Positions 35,257-45,709 of a stretch of DNA of 64,000 nucleotides are shown here, one piece after another. Source of the DNA: Anaerolineaceae bacterium UBA6086 (GTDB lineage Bacteria; Chloroflexota; Anaerolineae; Anaerolineales; Anaerolineaceae); NCBI GenBank assembly GCA_002436005.1, contig DIXG01000061.1, positions 34,415-98,414 on the forward strand, written 5' to 3'. The position numbers were made by a program, and so were the translations under genes. A model generated the notes under the pieces. That model saw only the letters and a list, made by a program, of their open reading frames with translations, was not told where the DNA came from and searched no databases. How positions within the stretch are numbered: the stretch's first letter is position 1; the number at the start of each line of letters is the position of its first letter.

Positions 35257-38200
35257 ATGACAGATATCATAGCACCTCTCCTACCAGAATACACACTCAT
35301 TTTCCCTGACGAGCTAACGATTTGGATTGCTTGGGGTTTGTGGCTGGTTATGCTCCTTGTGGCGGCACTCCTGATGCGCGACAAGAACAGTCAAATGCAT
35401 CGGCGCAAGCTGGCATGGATGGCGATCTTGAGCGTGCTGGTGCTGGTTTTTACGCCCTTTTTGGGTGTATTGCCCAAGACGACAGGCGGGATTGGGTTGG
35501 ATGCCCTGCCTGTGCAGCATCTGATGTTCCTTTTTGCAATTCCGTGGATGATTGCTGCAGGAGTGGTTGGCGTTTTTCCAGCGGTGTTACTGGCGGGGGT
35601 GGCGGGTTTCTTGCTGGCTTATTTAGATACCCATCAGTTTTTTACGCCGCTTATCTTCATGACATTTGCTGTGATCTTCAGCTGGTTTGTGCGCCAGCGC
35701 TATCAGACCAAGCTGTTTCGTTGGTTGCGCTTTCCGCTTCTGGCTGCCGGGGTTAGTTTGTTGGGCACGCTGCCCCTGGTATTTCTTTCACTGGTGTTGA
35801 TCAGTTCCGGGTCCCTTCCAATTCGGATCACCGCTGCGATGTCGGCTTTTCCCCAGGTCAGCATATCACTCAGCGGGATGGTTTTGATTGGCGGATTGTT
35901 TTGCGTATTTGTGAGAGCCTTTGCCCATCAGGATTGGGGAACGCATGGGGATCTGTTACCTGCACCAGGTGAGAAGTCATTGAAATTTCAGGCTTTGGCA
36001 ACCTTACTTCCAATTCTGGTGACACTTCTTGCAGTCTTTTCGGTGATTATGTGGACGGCCAACCTCCATTCTGCCCGTCAGGAAACAATCGGCACATTAA
36101 AAACCACCACCCATGCTGTTGCAGGTGGGTTCACGACTTTTGTTGAAACTGGAGTGCTGGCTCTCTTGCAGGTGGCGGAGACGGCTTCTTTTGATGATAC
36201 TTGGCAAATTGAGGATTTTTCCACACTGAACTTATCCTCGGTTTCCTTTTTTCCTCAGATGTTTGTGGTAGATGCAGAGGGTGATCTCCTTAATCGCGAC
36301 AGCATTGCTGACCGCCCAGAGCCAGCGATTACGACAGCGATACAGGACGCCCTGCATAAAGAATCGCAGGGCGCATCATCTGTCATTGTGCCCATCTTAC
36401 CTCTCGAAGAAACCCAATCCCTCAGGTACGCTTTTCTTATTCCGATTTCCGGTCCGGCTGAGGCCAAAAATGTTTTCCTGCTTGGTTTGGCAGATTTAGA
36501 TGATAACCCGGCTGGCGGGGCATTAACCGAGACGGCGGAAAAGCTGAAAATGGAGGGTGGGCTGGTGCAGGTGCTTGGTGAGGATGGTAGGGTGCTGTAT
36601 CATTCTGAGCGTGAGTGGATCGGTCAGGTTTACGCAAGCACGCTGTATAATACCCCGACCTACCAGGAAGTGACCATTGGCAGCACCCCAATGCTGCAGT
36701 TTATGGCACCCGTGGCTGGGCTTGATGGCTTTGTTCTATCCGCATTGCCTGAGGTGCGGCTTTTTGAGATGGCATGGGCGCAGACTCTGCCTATGGTTTT
36801 GTTTGGTGTTATGGTCATTGTGACCGTCCTTCTGGTGGTTTTGATCAGTCTTAATTCGGTTGTGAAGACAGCAGCGATGCTTAACACGGCGGCGACGAAA
36901 CTGGCAGCAGGGAATTTCGACATTCAGATTTCACAGGGAAAAGCACCGGGAGAGATGGGGCAGCTACTCAGGTCCTTCAGCGCGATGATTGGCTCCTTAG
37001 CCAGCAGGGTTCAAAAACAATCCGATTTGATCTCAGCCAGCGAACAATTGGCATATCAGGATAATTTACAGGCATCGATGGCGATCCTGATGAAGACTGC
37101 ATTGGCGCAAGGGGTATCTTCGATCCGTGTCGCTTTGCTCGGTCCTGATGGAGAAACTATCCCGGATTCTGAGGCGTATAGATTTGGGTTGGGACAGTAT
37201 GCATCAAGCTATGCAATATTGGACCAACAGGTGCTTGCGCGTACGCACATGAACGGTACTGTCGTCCTGAGTGATAATCAGGCTGAACGCCGGTTTAACT
37301 TTGTGGAGGGATTGCCCTCTCCAGCTTCTCTGATTTCAGTGCCAGTAAACTGGCAAAACACCTTCCAGGGTGTTCTGTGGGTAACTTATCAGGACCTGAA
37401 AACGCCCAGCTCTGAGGACGTCGGGTTTTATCAGGCATTGGCAGATAAAGTAGCGATGGCTGTAATGCATGACCGTGCCATCCAGGAGACGCAATTGGTT
37501 CGTCAGCGCCTGGAAGCACTGATGCACGCATTGCCAGATGCGGTGTTGATGACCAATGAAAGCGGTGAAGTGATCTATCACAACGCGGCTGCCCAAAGGA
37601 ATTTCGCACCGGACGGCATGCGAATGGTGGGTAAGCAGCTGTTTTCAATCTTGCCGGGTTTGGACGAATATGCCAGCAAACCTGAGGAATCAGTCAACCC
37701 ACTTGAGATTCGCTTTGATGATGGCAGAATCTACCAGGCGATCATCAATCCTGCTTTCACGTTGAGCGGCAAGTTGTTCCAGGCATTTCTTTTTAGAGAT
37801 ATCACCCATCAGAGCAATGATTCACTGATAAAGAATGAATTTGTCACCACGGTCAGTCATGAACTGCGTTCTCCGCTTACATTGATCCATGGGTATGCAA
37901 AAATTTTGCGCCTGACAGGAAATTTGAACGAGCAGCAAGATGCGACCATGTTGAAAATCATTGATGGCATTGAGGAAATGAAACATTTGGTTCAAAATTT
38001 GCTGGATATTGGCAGGCTTGAGTCTGGCGCTTCACTGGATATATCGACGATTGATGCTGCGAATTTGGCGCGGAAGGTTATTTCCAGCATGGATGCCCAG
38101 GCAAAACAGAAAAACATCCAGGTGGGTTTTTCACCGCCAAATGTGCCCCTGATGATCGAGGGTGACAGCACCTTCCTGACTCAAGCCCTGAGAAATCTTG

Positions 38201-38505
38201 TGGAGAATGCGATCAAGTTCACAAATCTTGGCGGTGAGGTTTCAGTCAGCGTGCGGCAGAAGGATAACCAGGTGGTATTTGCGATCAAGGACAACGGGAT
38301 TGGTATCGCTCCCTTGGATCAGCGATATCTTTTTGAAAAATTCCATCGGATGAGCTCCTATGGAGGTGCCGATCAGAGTGGAAGCGGTTTGGGTCTGGCG
38401 ATTGTAAAATCGATTGCCGAGCGACACGGCGGACAAGTCTGGTTTGAGAGTCAGCTTGGAAAGGGAAGCACGTTCTTTTTGCAGATTCCACAGCAAAAAC
38501 TTTGA
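35257..38505 (+). CDS. Multidomain sensor histidine kinase
   Basis: A 1082-residue membrane kinase. The first 225 residues contain about six or seven spans; another span near 248-267 leads to a large extracytoplasmic region of about 240 residues that looks Cache-like, then a span at 510-530 and a HAMP linker (about 535-588). A GAF-like region (600-745) and a PAS domain (755-855, VLMTNESGEVIYHNAAA) precede the HisKA domain with SHELRSPLTLIHGYAKIL (His about 867) and the ATPase domain with LVENAIKF, IKDNGIGIAP and GSGLGLAIVKSIAERHGG (about 1041-1058). No response regulator is adjacent, so the partner and signal are unknown. It has its own promoter. Confidence 0.92.
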   Translation: MTDIIAPLLPEYTLIFPDELTIWIAWGLWLVMLLVAALLMRDKNSQMHRRKLAWMAILSVLVLVFTPFLGVLPKTTGGIGLDALPVQHLMFLFAIPWMIAAGVVGVFPAVLLAGVAGFLLAYLDTHQFFTPLIFMTFAVIFSWFVRQRYQTKLFRWLRFPLLAAGVSLLGTLPLVFLSLVLISSGSLPIRITAAMSAFPQVSISLSGMVLIGGLFCVFVRAFAHQDWGTHGDLLPAPGEKSLKFQALATLLPILVTLLAVFSVIMWTANLHSARQETIGTLKTTTHAVAGGFTTFVETGVLALLQVAETASFDDTWQIEDFSTLNLSSVSFFPQMFVVDAEGDLLNRDSIADRPEPAITTAIQDALHKESQGASSVIVPILPLEETQSLRYAFLIPISGPAEAKNVFLLGLADLDDNPAGGALTETAEKLKMEGGLVQVLGEDGRVLYHSEREWIGQVYASTLYNTPTYQEVTIGSTPMLQFMAPVAGLDGFVLSALPEVRLFEMAWAQTLPMVLFGVMVIVTVLLVVLISLNSVVKTAAMLNTAATKLAAGNFDIQISQGKAPGEMGQLLRSFSAMIGSLASRVQKQSDLISASEQLAYQDNLQASMAILMKTALAQGVSSIRVALLGPDGETIPDSEAYRFGLGQYASSYAILDQQVLARTHMNGTVVLSDNQAERRFNFVEGLPSPASLISVPVNWQNTFQGVLWVTYQDLKTPSSEDVGFYQALADKVAMAVMHDRAIQETQLVRQRLEALMHALPDAVLMTNESGEVIYHNAAAQRNFAPDGMRMVGKQLFSILPGLDEYASKPEESVNPLEIRFDDGRIYQAIINPAFTLSGKLFQAFLFRDITHQSNDSLIKNEFVTTVSHELRSPLTLIHGYAKILRLTGNLNEQQDATMLKIIDGIEEMKHLVQNLLDIGRLESGASLDISTIDAANLARKVISSMDAQAKQKNIQVGFSPPNVPLMIEGDSTFLTQALRNLVENAIKFTNLGGEVSVSVRQKDNQVVFAIKDNGIGIAPLDQRYLFEKFHRMSSYGGADQSGSGLGLAIVKSIAERHGGQVWFESQLGKGSTFFLQIPQQKL

Positions 38506-38564
38506 TTTTGATCAAAAACTGGACTTTACGGAGTCGCTGTGGTAGAATAATTCTCTTGAAAAAT

Positions 38565-38594
38565 TTGACAAATAAGGTTTCTTTTTGTTATAAT
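38565..38594 (+). promoter_or_regulatory. Strong consensus promoter for rpoC
   Basis: TTGACA at 38565-38570, an 18-nt spacer and TATAAT at 38589-38594, the most consensus-like promoter in the window. It would start transcription near 38601, giving a leader of about 105 nt before the rpoC GTG. Confidence 0.8.
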
Positions 38595-38621
38595 AATTGT
38601 TTGCTTGCGTCATACAAAACT

Positions 38622-38672
38622 ACCTGAGAGATGCGATATCTCTAGGTATTTCTCGCGTTAATAACGAGAAAT
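38622..38672 (+). promoter_or_regulatory. Two tandem hairpins in the rpoC leader
   Basis: Hairpin 1 pairs ACCT-AGAGAT (38622-38632, one bulged G) with ATCTCTAGGT (38638-38647). Hairpin 2 starts at the next base and pairs ATTTCTCG (38648-38655) with CGAGAAAT (38665-38672). Neither is followed by a U-run, so they are more likely binding or stability elements than terminators. Role not known. Confidence 0.5.
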
Positions 38673-38705
38673 TGTGGTCTATTTCCATCATATTGGAGGT
38701 TCCTA

Positions 38706-41700
38706 GTGGAAACAAAGGGATTAAAAGCACTGCGGATCGGCCTTGCATCACCCGAAGTGATTCGCAACTGGTCTTACGGCGAGGTTCTCAAACCTGAGAC
38801 GATCAACTATCGACGGCTTCGTCCTGAAAAGGACGGTTTATTTTGTGAGGCGATTTTTGGCCCCACACGTGATTATCAGTGTTATTGTGGAAAATATAAA
38901 AACCCGCGTTATAAGGGGATCATTTGTGATAAGTGCGGTGTAGAGGTTACTCGATCTGCAGTTCGACGTGAGCGAATGGGTCACATTGCCCTGGCTGCAC
39001 CCGTTGCACATATCTGGTACACACGCCGCATCCCTTCGTTCCTTGGGTTGATGTTGAATATCTCGCGCAGGAATCTTGACCGTGTGCTGTATTTTGCCCA
39101 GTATATTGTTACATATGTGGATGAAGATGCGCGCCAAAAGGCATTGAAACGCCTGGAGGATGAGATCAGCCTTTCAGATCGTGAATTGGGCGAGAAAATC
39201 AACGCCCAGATTGCTGAAGTGAAGAAGAACCGGGATAAGACCCTAAAAGAACTGGATGCTCAACGCGAGGCGGTCGCTGAAAAATATGATGAGTTGATTG
39301 GCAGCCGCATTGATCCGGTGATTAAAGAGGGGCAGCGTCTGGAGAGCGAAATTCAGACCCGGATGGGAAAGAAAATTCGGAAGGCAATCACTTTTTCTGC
39401 ATTGGATAGAGAAGTCCTGCTTGTGGATGTTGGCGATGAGGTGACCTCAGCCCACCTGAGCGAAGTGCAGTCAATCGTGAAGGAAATGATTGAAGACCTC
39501 GAATCCGACCTCAAAAAACAACGCGAGAGTGAAATCGAGCACTTGAAGATTGAAAAGGACGAAGTTCGGGCTGATGCAGAATTGAAGATGGAAACCCTGC
39601 GCAATGAGCTCGAAGATAAGGCTGAGGAAACTCAGACCGAATCAGCCCATTTGCGGGATGAACTTTATGAGCTGGAACCTTTCACTTTCCTGAGTGAATC
39701 GCGTTATCGCGAACTTAAATCAACCTGGGGCCAGGTTTTCCGAGCAGATATGGGCGCAGAAGCCTTTTATGATATTCTCAAACGGATTGACCTGGATGCG
39801 ATGGCAGAAGAGCTGTGGGATGAAATTCGCACAACCCGCAGCAAGCAGAAACGTAAGAAAGCAACCCGGCGGCTTGGCATTATTGAAGCATTTCGCCGTT
39901 CAAATAATAAACCAGAATGGATCATTCTGACCGTATTGCCGGTGATTCCTCCAGATCTTCGTCCCATGGTGCAGTTGGATGGCGGACGTTTTGCCACTTC
40001 TGACCTGAACGACCTTTATCGACGGGTGATCAACCGCAATAACCGCCTCAAGCGCTTGCTTGAGCTGGGTGCACCGGATGTGATTGTACGCAATGAGAAA
40101 CGCATGCTGCAAGAAGCGGTCGATTCGCTAATCGACAACTCTCAGCGTGGCAAGGCGCTTTCACGGCGTGGCAGGAGAGAATTGCGGTCGCTGAGCGATA
40201 TGCTCAAAGGTAAGAAAGGCCGTTTCCGCCGCAACCTTTTAGGGAAGCGTGTGGACTATTCAGGCCGCTCAGTGATTGTGGTGGGTCCAAACCTGCAGTT
40301 ACATCAATGCGGGCTCCCAAAGTCCATGGCTTTGGAACTTTACCGCCCGTTTGTGATCTCTCGCCTGGTGAACCAGGAATATGCTGCCAATATCAAAGGC
40401 GCGCGCCGTTTCATTGAGCGCAATCGTCCTGAGGTTTGGGAAGCCCTGGAAGAAGTGATCAAAGATCGCCCGGTACTGCTCAACCGTGCCCCCACGCTTC
40501 ACCGCCTGGGTATTCAAGCTTTTGAGCCAATTTTGATTGAAGGAAGTGCTATTCAGCTGCATCCACTGGTAACCACTGCGTTCAATGCGGACTTTGATGG
40601 TGACCAGATGGCTGTCCATGTTCCCCTGTCGGATAAAGCTGTGACAGAGGCACGTGAGCTGATGTTGGCGACCAAGAATCTTTTGAAACCTGCCAATGGC
40701 GAACCCATTATCAGCCCTTCAAAGGACATGGTGTTGGGCGTTTACTACCTGACAATGGAAGTGGATCAAGCTCACAAGGGCGATGGTCGCATTTTCTCAG
40801 ACATTGATGAGGTTGTGATGGCTTATGATCTGGAGCAGGTGCATGTGCATGCGCATATCAAGCTTCAGACGATGACCTATTACGACGTGAATCACGTTCG
40901 CCTGGAAGAACCCGAAAAACGCGTGATTGAGACCACAGTTGGTCGTGCGCTCTTCAACAACGCCCTGACGGAAAGAATGCGATTTTATAACAGCGCACTC
41001 GATAAGGGCGGCATCAGGGATTTGATTGCTGAAGTCTATGAAATTTGTGGACAGGAAGAGACCTGTTATGTTGCAGACCGGATCAAGGAAATTGGGTTCA
41101 AATATGCAACACGATCTGGCTCAACCATTGCAGTTGCCGACATTACCGTTCCGCCAAACAAGCCAGAAATTATTCAAAATGCCCTCGACTTGGTGGATTT
41201 GATCAACCGTGATTTCCGTCGCGGCTTGCTGACAGAGCAGGAACGTGACAAAGAGGTTATTCAAATATGGACGGATACAACCAACGAGGTCGCTGACGCT
41301 GTGAAAGATTACCTGGATCCCAATGGTGACCTGGTGACCATGGCGGTTTGCGGCGCCAGCAAGGGTGGGTTTAATTCCATTTCCCAGCTGGCAGGCATGC
41401 GCGGCCTGATGGCTGATCCTGCTGGACGCATTATTCCAATGCCCATTCGCTCAAACTTCCGGGAAGGGCTAACCGCCCTGGAATACTTCATCTCAACTCA
41501 CGGCGCTCGTAAGGGTCTGGCAGACACCGCCTTGCGGACGGCTGACGCGGGTTATCTGACCCGGCGTTTGGTGGATGTTGCCCAGGATGTGATTGTGAAT
41601 GAAGAGGATTGCGGCACCACGAATGGGATCTTTATCCACAAGGATGAGGATATTGCTGGACAGAGCTTTGCAGAGAGAATTTTCGGCCGTGTGCTTGTTG

Positions 41701-43127
41701 AGCGTGTGATTGCACCGGATACCGGTGAAATTGTATTTGAAGTAGATGATTTGCTCACCCACGATCGGGTGAAAAAGGTGATCAGCCTTGGCATTCCAAG
41801 CGTAAAGGTTCGCTCTCCATTGACCTGTGAGATGGTGCATGGTATTTGTGCCAAATGTTATGGTGTGGATCTTGGCCGTGGTGATATGGTCAAACTGGGC
41901 GCAACTGTGGGCATCATTGCGGCACAATCCATTGGAGAACCCGGCACCCAGCTGACCCTACGCACCTTCCACACCGGTGGTGTTGCAGCAGGCGGCGATA
42001 TCACGACCGGTCTCCCCCGTGTGGAAGAGCTCTTTGAGGCTCGTAAAGCACCTAAGGGTGAGGCGATCATTTCCCGCATTGCTGGGATTGCAAGCGTGAT
42101 CTTCTCTGAAAAATATGCCGACCAGCGGATTGTTCAGGTTGAACAGAGCGAAATAGTTTCGGATGCTTATGAAATTCCCGAAGACTGGAAGATTGAAGTC
42201 CAGGAAGAAGATGAGGTCGAAAACGGCGCCACCCTGGCTTCACAGGATGAGGCAATTATTAAGGCGCAGCACAGCGGCCGGGTGCGAATTGAAGACAATA
42301 CCGTAATTGTTTCTTACGAAGTGAAGGAATCGGAAGAATATGAAATTCCGACGACTTCACGCCTGATTGTGAGCGAAGGTGATAAGGTTGAGGCTGGACA
42401 GCCATTGACCGAAGGCTCGCTGAACCCGCACACCATTTTGCGGATCAATGGGCGTGACGCCTGTCAACATTACCTGATGAAAGAAATTCAACAGGTGTAT
42501 CGCACACAGGGTCAGGATATCAATGACAAACACTTTGAAGTAATCATCAACAAGATGCTCGGCAAGGTGCAGATCATCCGCCCTGGCGATTCCCATTACC
42601 TGCCGCAGGATCTGGTGAACCGGTTAGAGATTCGCCGTGTGAACGAACAGCTGGTTGCCGAAGGCAAGCGGCCTGCCCGTTACATTGAGATTTTGCTTGG
42701 CGTGACAAAAGCGGCATTGGAAACAGATTCCTTCCTTTCGGCTTCATCATTTCAGCACACCATCAAGGTGCTCTCCGCCGCAGCAGTTGCCTCTCGATCG
42801 GATCCACTGATTGGTCTGAAAGAAAACATTATGATCGGTAAGCTGATTCCTGCCGGCACCGGCTTTGAGCCGGGGCAGTTCTCTGCAGAAACACCTGGAG
42901 GTGCGCTGACCGAAGCACAGCTGGAAGGGCGTGTACTTAATCTGTTTGGCAATGACAAAGACACCCTGGACATTTCTGCTGATCTTGAGGATCTGGACGA
43001 TTTTGAAGACGACATCATCGATTTGGATGATGACGAGGATGAAGACATGATCGACCTTTTGGACGGCATCGATGAGGATGAGGAAGATGATGACGACCAG
43101 GATGATGACAGTGATTTTGATGATTAA
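38706..43127 (+). CDS. rpoC: DNA-directed RNA polymerase beta-prime subunit
   Basis: Catalytic subunit of 1473 residues. Start is GTG 38706 after GGAGG. The N-terminal zinc site CYCG..CDKCG (about 58-80), the active-site loop NADFDGD (about 626-632) with Mg2+ aspartates, the bridge helix/trigger-loop region ([13 protein letters not shown]) and the second zinc cluster (C..C..C in [12 protein letters not shown] and [11 protein letters not shown]) are present. Between the first N-terminal block and [11 protein letters not shown] (about residue 335) lies an insertion of about 190 residues, largely charged coiled coil (140-330), absent from the E. coli and Bacillus proteins. The C-terminus is a very acidic tail. 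rpoB is not upstream; the gene has its own strong promoter. Confidence 0.98.
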   Translation: METKGLKALRIGLASPEVIRNWSYGEVLKPETINYRRLRPEKDGLFCEAIFGPTRDYQCYCGKYKNPRYKGIICDKCGVEVTRSAVRRERMGHIALAAPVAHIWYTRRIPSFLGLMLNISRRNLDRVLYFAQYIVTYVDEDARQKALKRLEDEISLSDRELGEKINAQIAEVKKNRDKTLKELDAQREAVAEKYDELIGSRIDPVIKEGQRLESEIQTRMGKKIRKAITFSALDREVLLVDVGDEVTSAHLSEVQSIVKEMIEDLESDLKKQRESEIEHLKIEKDEVRADAELKMETLRNELEDKAEETQTESAHLRDELYELEPFTFLSESRYRELKSTWGQVFRADMGAEAFYDILKRIDLDAMAEELWDEIRTTRSKQKRKKATRRLGIIEAFRRSNNKPEWIILTVLPVIPPDLRPMVQLDGGRFATSDLNDLYRRVINRNNRLKRLLELGAPDVIVRNEKRMLQEAVDSLIDNSQRGKALSRRGRRELRSLSDMLKGKKGRFRRNLLGKRVDYSGRSVIVVGPNLQLHQCGLPKSMALELYRPFVISRLVNQEYAANIKGARRFIERNRPEVWEALEEVIKDRPVLLNRAPTLHRLGIQAFEPILIEGSAIQLHPLVTTAFNADFDGDQMAVHVPLSDKAVTEARELMLATKNLLKPANGEPIISPSKDMVLGVYYLTMEVDQAHKGDGRIFSDIDEVVMAYDLEQVHVHAHIKLQTMTYYDVNHVRLEEPEKRVIETTVGRALFNNALTERMRFYNSALDKGGIRDLIAEVYEICGQEETCYVADRIKEIGFKYATRSGSTIAVADITVPPNKPEIIQNALDLVDLINRDFRRGLLTEQERDKEVIQIWTDTTNEVADAVKDYLDPNGDLVTMAVCGASKGGFNSISQLAGMRGLMADPAGRIIPMPIRSNFREGLTALEYFISTHGARKGLADTALRTADAGYLTRRLVDVAQDVIVNEEDCGTTNGIFIHKDEDIAGQSFAERIFGRVLVERVIAPDTGEIVFEVDDLLTHDRVKKVISLGIPSVKVRSPLTCEMVHGICAKCYGVDLGRGDMVKLGATVGIIAAQSIGEPGTQLTLRTFHTGGVAAGGDITTGLPRVEELFEARKAPKGEAIISRIAGIASVIFSEKYADQRIVQVEQSEIVSDAYEIPEDWKIEVQEEDEVENGATLASQDEAIIKAQHSGRVRIEDNTVIVSYEVKESEEYEIPTTSRLIVSEGDKVEAGQPLTEGSLNPHTILRINGRDACQHYLMKEIQQVYRTQGQDINDKHFEVIINKMLGKVQIIRPGDSHYLPQDLVNRLEIRRVNEQLVAEGKRPARYIEILLGVTKAALETDSFLSASSFQHTIKVLSAAAVASRSDPLIGLKENIMIGKLIPAGTGFEPGQFSAETPGGALTEAQLEGRVLNLFGNDKDTLDISADLEDLDDFEDDIIDLDDDEDEDMIDLLDGIDEDEEDDDDQDDDSDFDD

Positions 43128-43150
43128 TCGTCGAATTTAAAAGAATATAT

Positions 43151-43186
43151 TCACAAAATCCCGAGGCGACCCCTCGGGATTTGTGA
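43151..43186 (+). terminator. Hairpin after rpoC overlapping gyrA promoter
   Basis: AAATCCCGAGG (43156-43166) pairs with CCTCGGGATTT (43172-43182) and four further pairs (TCAC/GTGA) follow after one bulged A, a very stable stem. There is only a short T-run, and its distal arm runs into the gyrA -10 region. Confidence 0.6.
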
Positions 43187-43192
43187 TATAAT
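43184..43192 (+). promoter_or_regulatory. Extended -10 promoter for gyrA
   Basis: TGATATAAT at 43184-43192 is an extended -10 element with no good -35 box (the expected region is inside the rpoC hairpin). Transcription would start near 43199, 67 nt before the gyrA start. Confidence 0.5.
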
Positions 43193-43265
43193 GAAACAAA
43201 TGTTCTTGTTGGAGATTCTTGACGCCTGTCAATTTAGAACATAAGATTGTGCAGGAGGAGTGATT

Positions 43266-45704
43266 ATGAATTTAGGTACGGTACGATCCGTTAACATCAA
43301 TGATGAAATGCAGCAATCCTACCTGGATTATGCAATGAGCGTAATTGTCGCAAGAGCGCTTCCTGACGCGCGCGATGGGCTGAAACCTGTACAGCGCAGG
43401 ATTCTCTATGCCATGTACGATATGGGTTTACGCCCCAACTCACCACATAAAAAATCAGCCAGAATTGTCGGTGAGGTGCTGGGCAAATATCATCCGCATG
43501 GCGATATGGCTGTTTATGATGCCATGGCGCGTCTTGCTCAGGATTTTTCGCAGCGCTATATGCTGGTTGAAGGCCAGGGCAACTTTGGCAGTGTAGACGG
43601 GGACCCTCCAGCAGCCATGCGCTATACCGAGGCAAAATTAACCGAAATTTCGATGGACATCATCCAGCAGCTGGGGATGGATACGGTTGATTTCGTTGAA
43701 AATTTTGATGGATCGCTTGAGGAGCCGGATGTTCTCCCTTCAGCAGTTCCCAATTTATTAATTAATGGGGCATCGGGCATTGCTGTGGCAATGGCAACCA
43801 ATATTCCACCTCATAACCTGGGAGAAGTCGTGGATGCCCTGGTGATGATGCTGGAAAACTGGTCAAAAATTGATGATATCAGTGTTAGCGATTTGATGAA
43901 GCACATCAAAGGTCCTGACTTCCCAACGGGCGGTTTGATTATTACTGATGATCGAACTGAAACACTGGCGCAATCCTACGGCAGTGGAAAGGGTCGTGTC
44001 ATCATGCGTGCCCGGGTGCGGTTGGAAGAGATGAGCCGGGGACGCCAGCGCATTATCGTTACCGAATTGCCGTATATGACCAACAAGGCATCGCTGATTG
44101 AGAAAATCGCCGAATTTGTTCGGGACGGGCAGCTGGACGGCGTCAGTGATTTGCGTGATGAATCTGATCGGCACGGGATGCGGATCGTGATTGAGCTGAC
44201 CAAATCGGCAGACCCAGACCCGATCCTCAAGAAACTTTACAAACGAACCACGATGCAGGCAACCTTTGGCATCAACATGCTGGCATTGGTCAAAGGTGAG
44301 CCTCACAAGTTGACTTTGAAGCAAGCCTTGAAGGTGTTTATTGACCATCGCCTGGAGGTTGTCAGGCGAAGATCAGAGTATGAACTGAAAAAATCAGAAG
44401 AAAGACAGCATATTCTGAAGGCATACCTGGTCGCTTTGGGTAATTTGGATGAGGTCATTGATACGATCCGAAGGTCACAACGGGTGGAGACAGCAAAAAC
44501 GAACCTGATGCGCAGATTCAATATGGATGAAATTCAGGCACAGGCAATTCTCGATATGCCCCTTCGGCGGCTGGCTGGGCTTGAACGGAAGAAGATTGAG
44601 GATGAATACAAAGAAGTTTCCCGGCGGATCAGGGAATTAAAAGGTTTGCTGCGCTCACCAAAGATGATGCGAGAGGTTGTGATTGAGGAATTGAAGGTTG
44701 TCAAAGAAAAATATGCTGATCCGAGGCGCACCCAGATCATTCAGATGAATGAGGGTGAGACTTCTCTGGATCTGCTCACCACGACTGACGTGATGCCAGA
44801 GGAAGTTGTGTGGGTGGCGATATCTGCAGACAACCATATCGCCAGAACAGATAATGATAAAAGCTTCCGTCAGTGGGGTGTGAACGCTCCTGCTCTGATA
44901 TTACGGACAACGACGCACCAAACCGTCTATGTGGTTGCTGATAATGGCGAGTCAGTGGCTTTGTCTGTGCATGCCATTCCGGTTGCCGATGAGCCGGAAA
45001 AGGGACCTGCGCTTTCAGCCGTTGCCCCCCTGAGCGCAGATCGTCAGCCGAGATTCATCTTCTCAATTCCACCAGGATCAACCGAAGAGGATGGTTTTAT
45101 TACCAGTGTTTCACGGCAGGGCATGGTTAAAAAATCGCTGATCAGTGATCTTCCAGGTCCGTCCGCTCAATCCTTTACCTTAACCAAGATCAATAAGGAT
45201 GATTCACTTCTGACGCTCGTTTTTACTACTGGCAAGGATGATATTATCCTGGCGACAAGAGATGGGATGGGAATTCGCTTCAGTGAAGATGATGTGCGCC
45301 CGATGGGTTTAGTTGCGGCAGGTGTAAATGGGATTAAGCTGCGCGACAGAGATGAAGTGAGCGGTGCGGGCGTGGTTTCGAAGCGCGGCGAGATTCTTCT
45401 GGTGACGAACCGGGGCATGGGTAAACGGATTGATCCATCGTTATTCCCCGTCCAGGGGCGCTATGGATATGGCGTCATTGCGTGGAAGCTGCCTGATAAT
45501 GAGAAAGTGATTGGCATGATGGTGGGTTTGCTCACACACAACGGCGTCCTGCATTTCAAAAGCGCTGCGAGCAGGTTGGTACGTGTGACTGATGCCCCCA
45601 GCTGCAACAGGACTCAGAAGGGCAGCCGAATTATCGATGTCAAGAAGGATGATGAAATCTTAGAGATGACCATTCCTTTGGACATGGTCGATATTGTGGA
45701 CTAG
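43266..45704 (+). CDS. gyrA: Type IIA topoisomerase subunit A (DNA gyrase/topoisomerase IV A)
   Basis: A protein of 812 residues from ATG 43266, preceded by GGAGGAG; GTG 43260 is less likely. The breakage-reunion domain shows [26 protein letters not shown], the GKYHPHGD loop and active-site Tyr120 in [10 protein letters not shown]. The C-terminal six-blade beta-pinwheel follows from about 500. At the position where DNA gyrases carry the GyrA box (QRRGGKG-like), this protein has [15 protein letters not shown] with no such sequence, so it may be a topoisomerase IV-like subunit or a divergent gyrase. gyrB is not adjacent. I use gyrA as the usual name with this reservation. Confidence 0.9.
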   Translation: MNLGTVRSVNINDEMQQSYLDYAMSVIVARALPDARDGLKPVQRRILYAMYDMGLRPNSPHKKSARIVGEVLGKYHPHGDMAVYDAMARLAQDFSQRYMLVEGQGNFGSVDGDPPAAMRYTEAKLTEISMDIIQQLGMDTVDFVENFDGSLEEPDVLPSAVPNLLINGASGIAVAMATNIPPHNLGEVVDALVMMLENWSKIDDISVSDLMKHIKGPDFPTGGLIITDDRTETLAQSYGSGKGRVIMRARVRLEEMSRGRQRIIVTELPYMTNKASLIEKIAEFVRDGQLDGVSDLRDESDRHGMRIVIELTKSADPDPILKKLYKRTTMQATFGINMLALVKGEPHKLTLKQALKVFIDHRLEVVRRRSEYELKKSEERQHILKAYLVALGNLDEVIDTIRRSQRVETAKTNLMRRFNMDEIQAQAILDMPLRRLAGLERKKIEDEYKEVSRRIRELKGLLRSPKMMREVVIEELKVVKEKYADPRRTQIIQMNEGETSLDLLTTTDVMPEEVVWVAISADNHIARTDNDKSFRQWGVNAPALILRTTTHQTVYVVADNGESVALSVHAIPVADEPEKGPALSAVAPLSADRQPRFIFSIPPGSTEEDGFITSVSRQGMVKKSLISDLPGPSAQSFTLTKINKDDSLLTLVFTTGKDDIILATRDGMGIRFSEDDVRPMGLVAAGVNGIKLRDRDEVSGAGVVSKRGEILLVTNRGMGKRIDPSLFPVQGRYGYGVIAWKLPDNEKVIGMMVGLLTHNGVLHFKSAASRLVRVTDAPSCNRTQKGSRIIDVKKDDEILEMTIPLDMVDIVD

Positions 45705-45709
45705 CGCAA

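Noticed and set aside
41300..41930. Antisense frames of 60-144 codons within rpoC
   Set aside because: All lie opposite the polymerase catalytic core with strong coding signal on the plus strand.
42950..43127. Acidic repeat at the rpoC 3' end as a repeat element
   Set aside because: It encodes an Asp/Glu-rich tail in frame with rpoC; codon-level similarity explains the repetitiveness.
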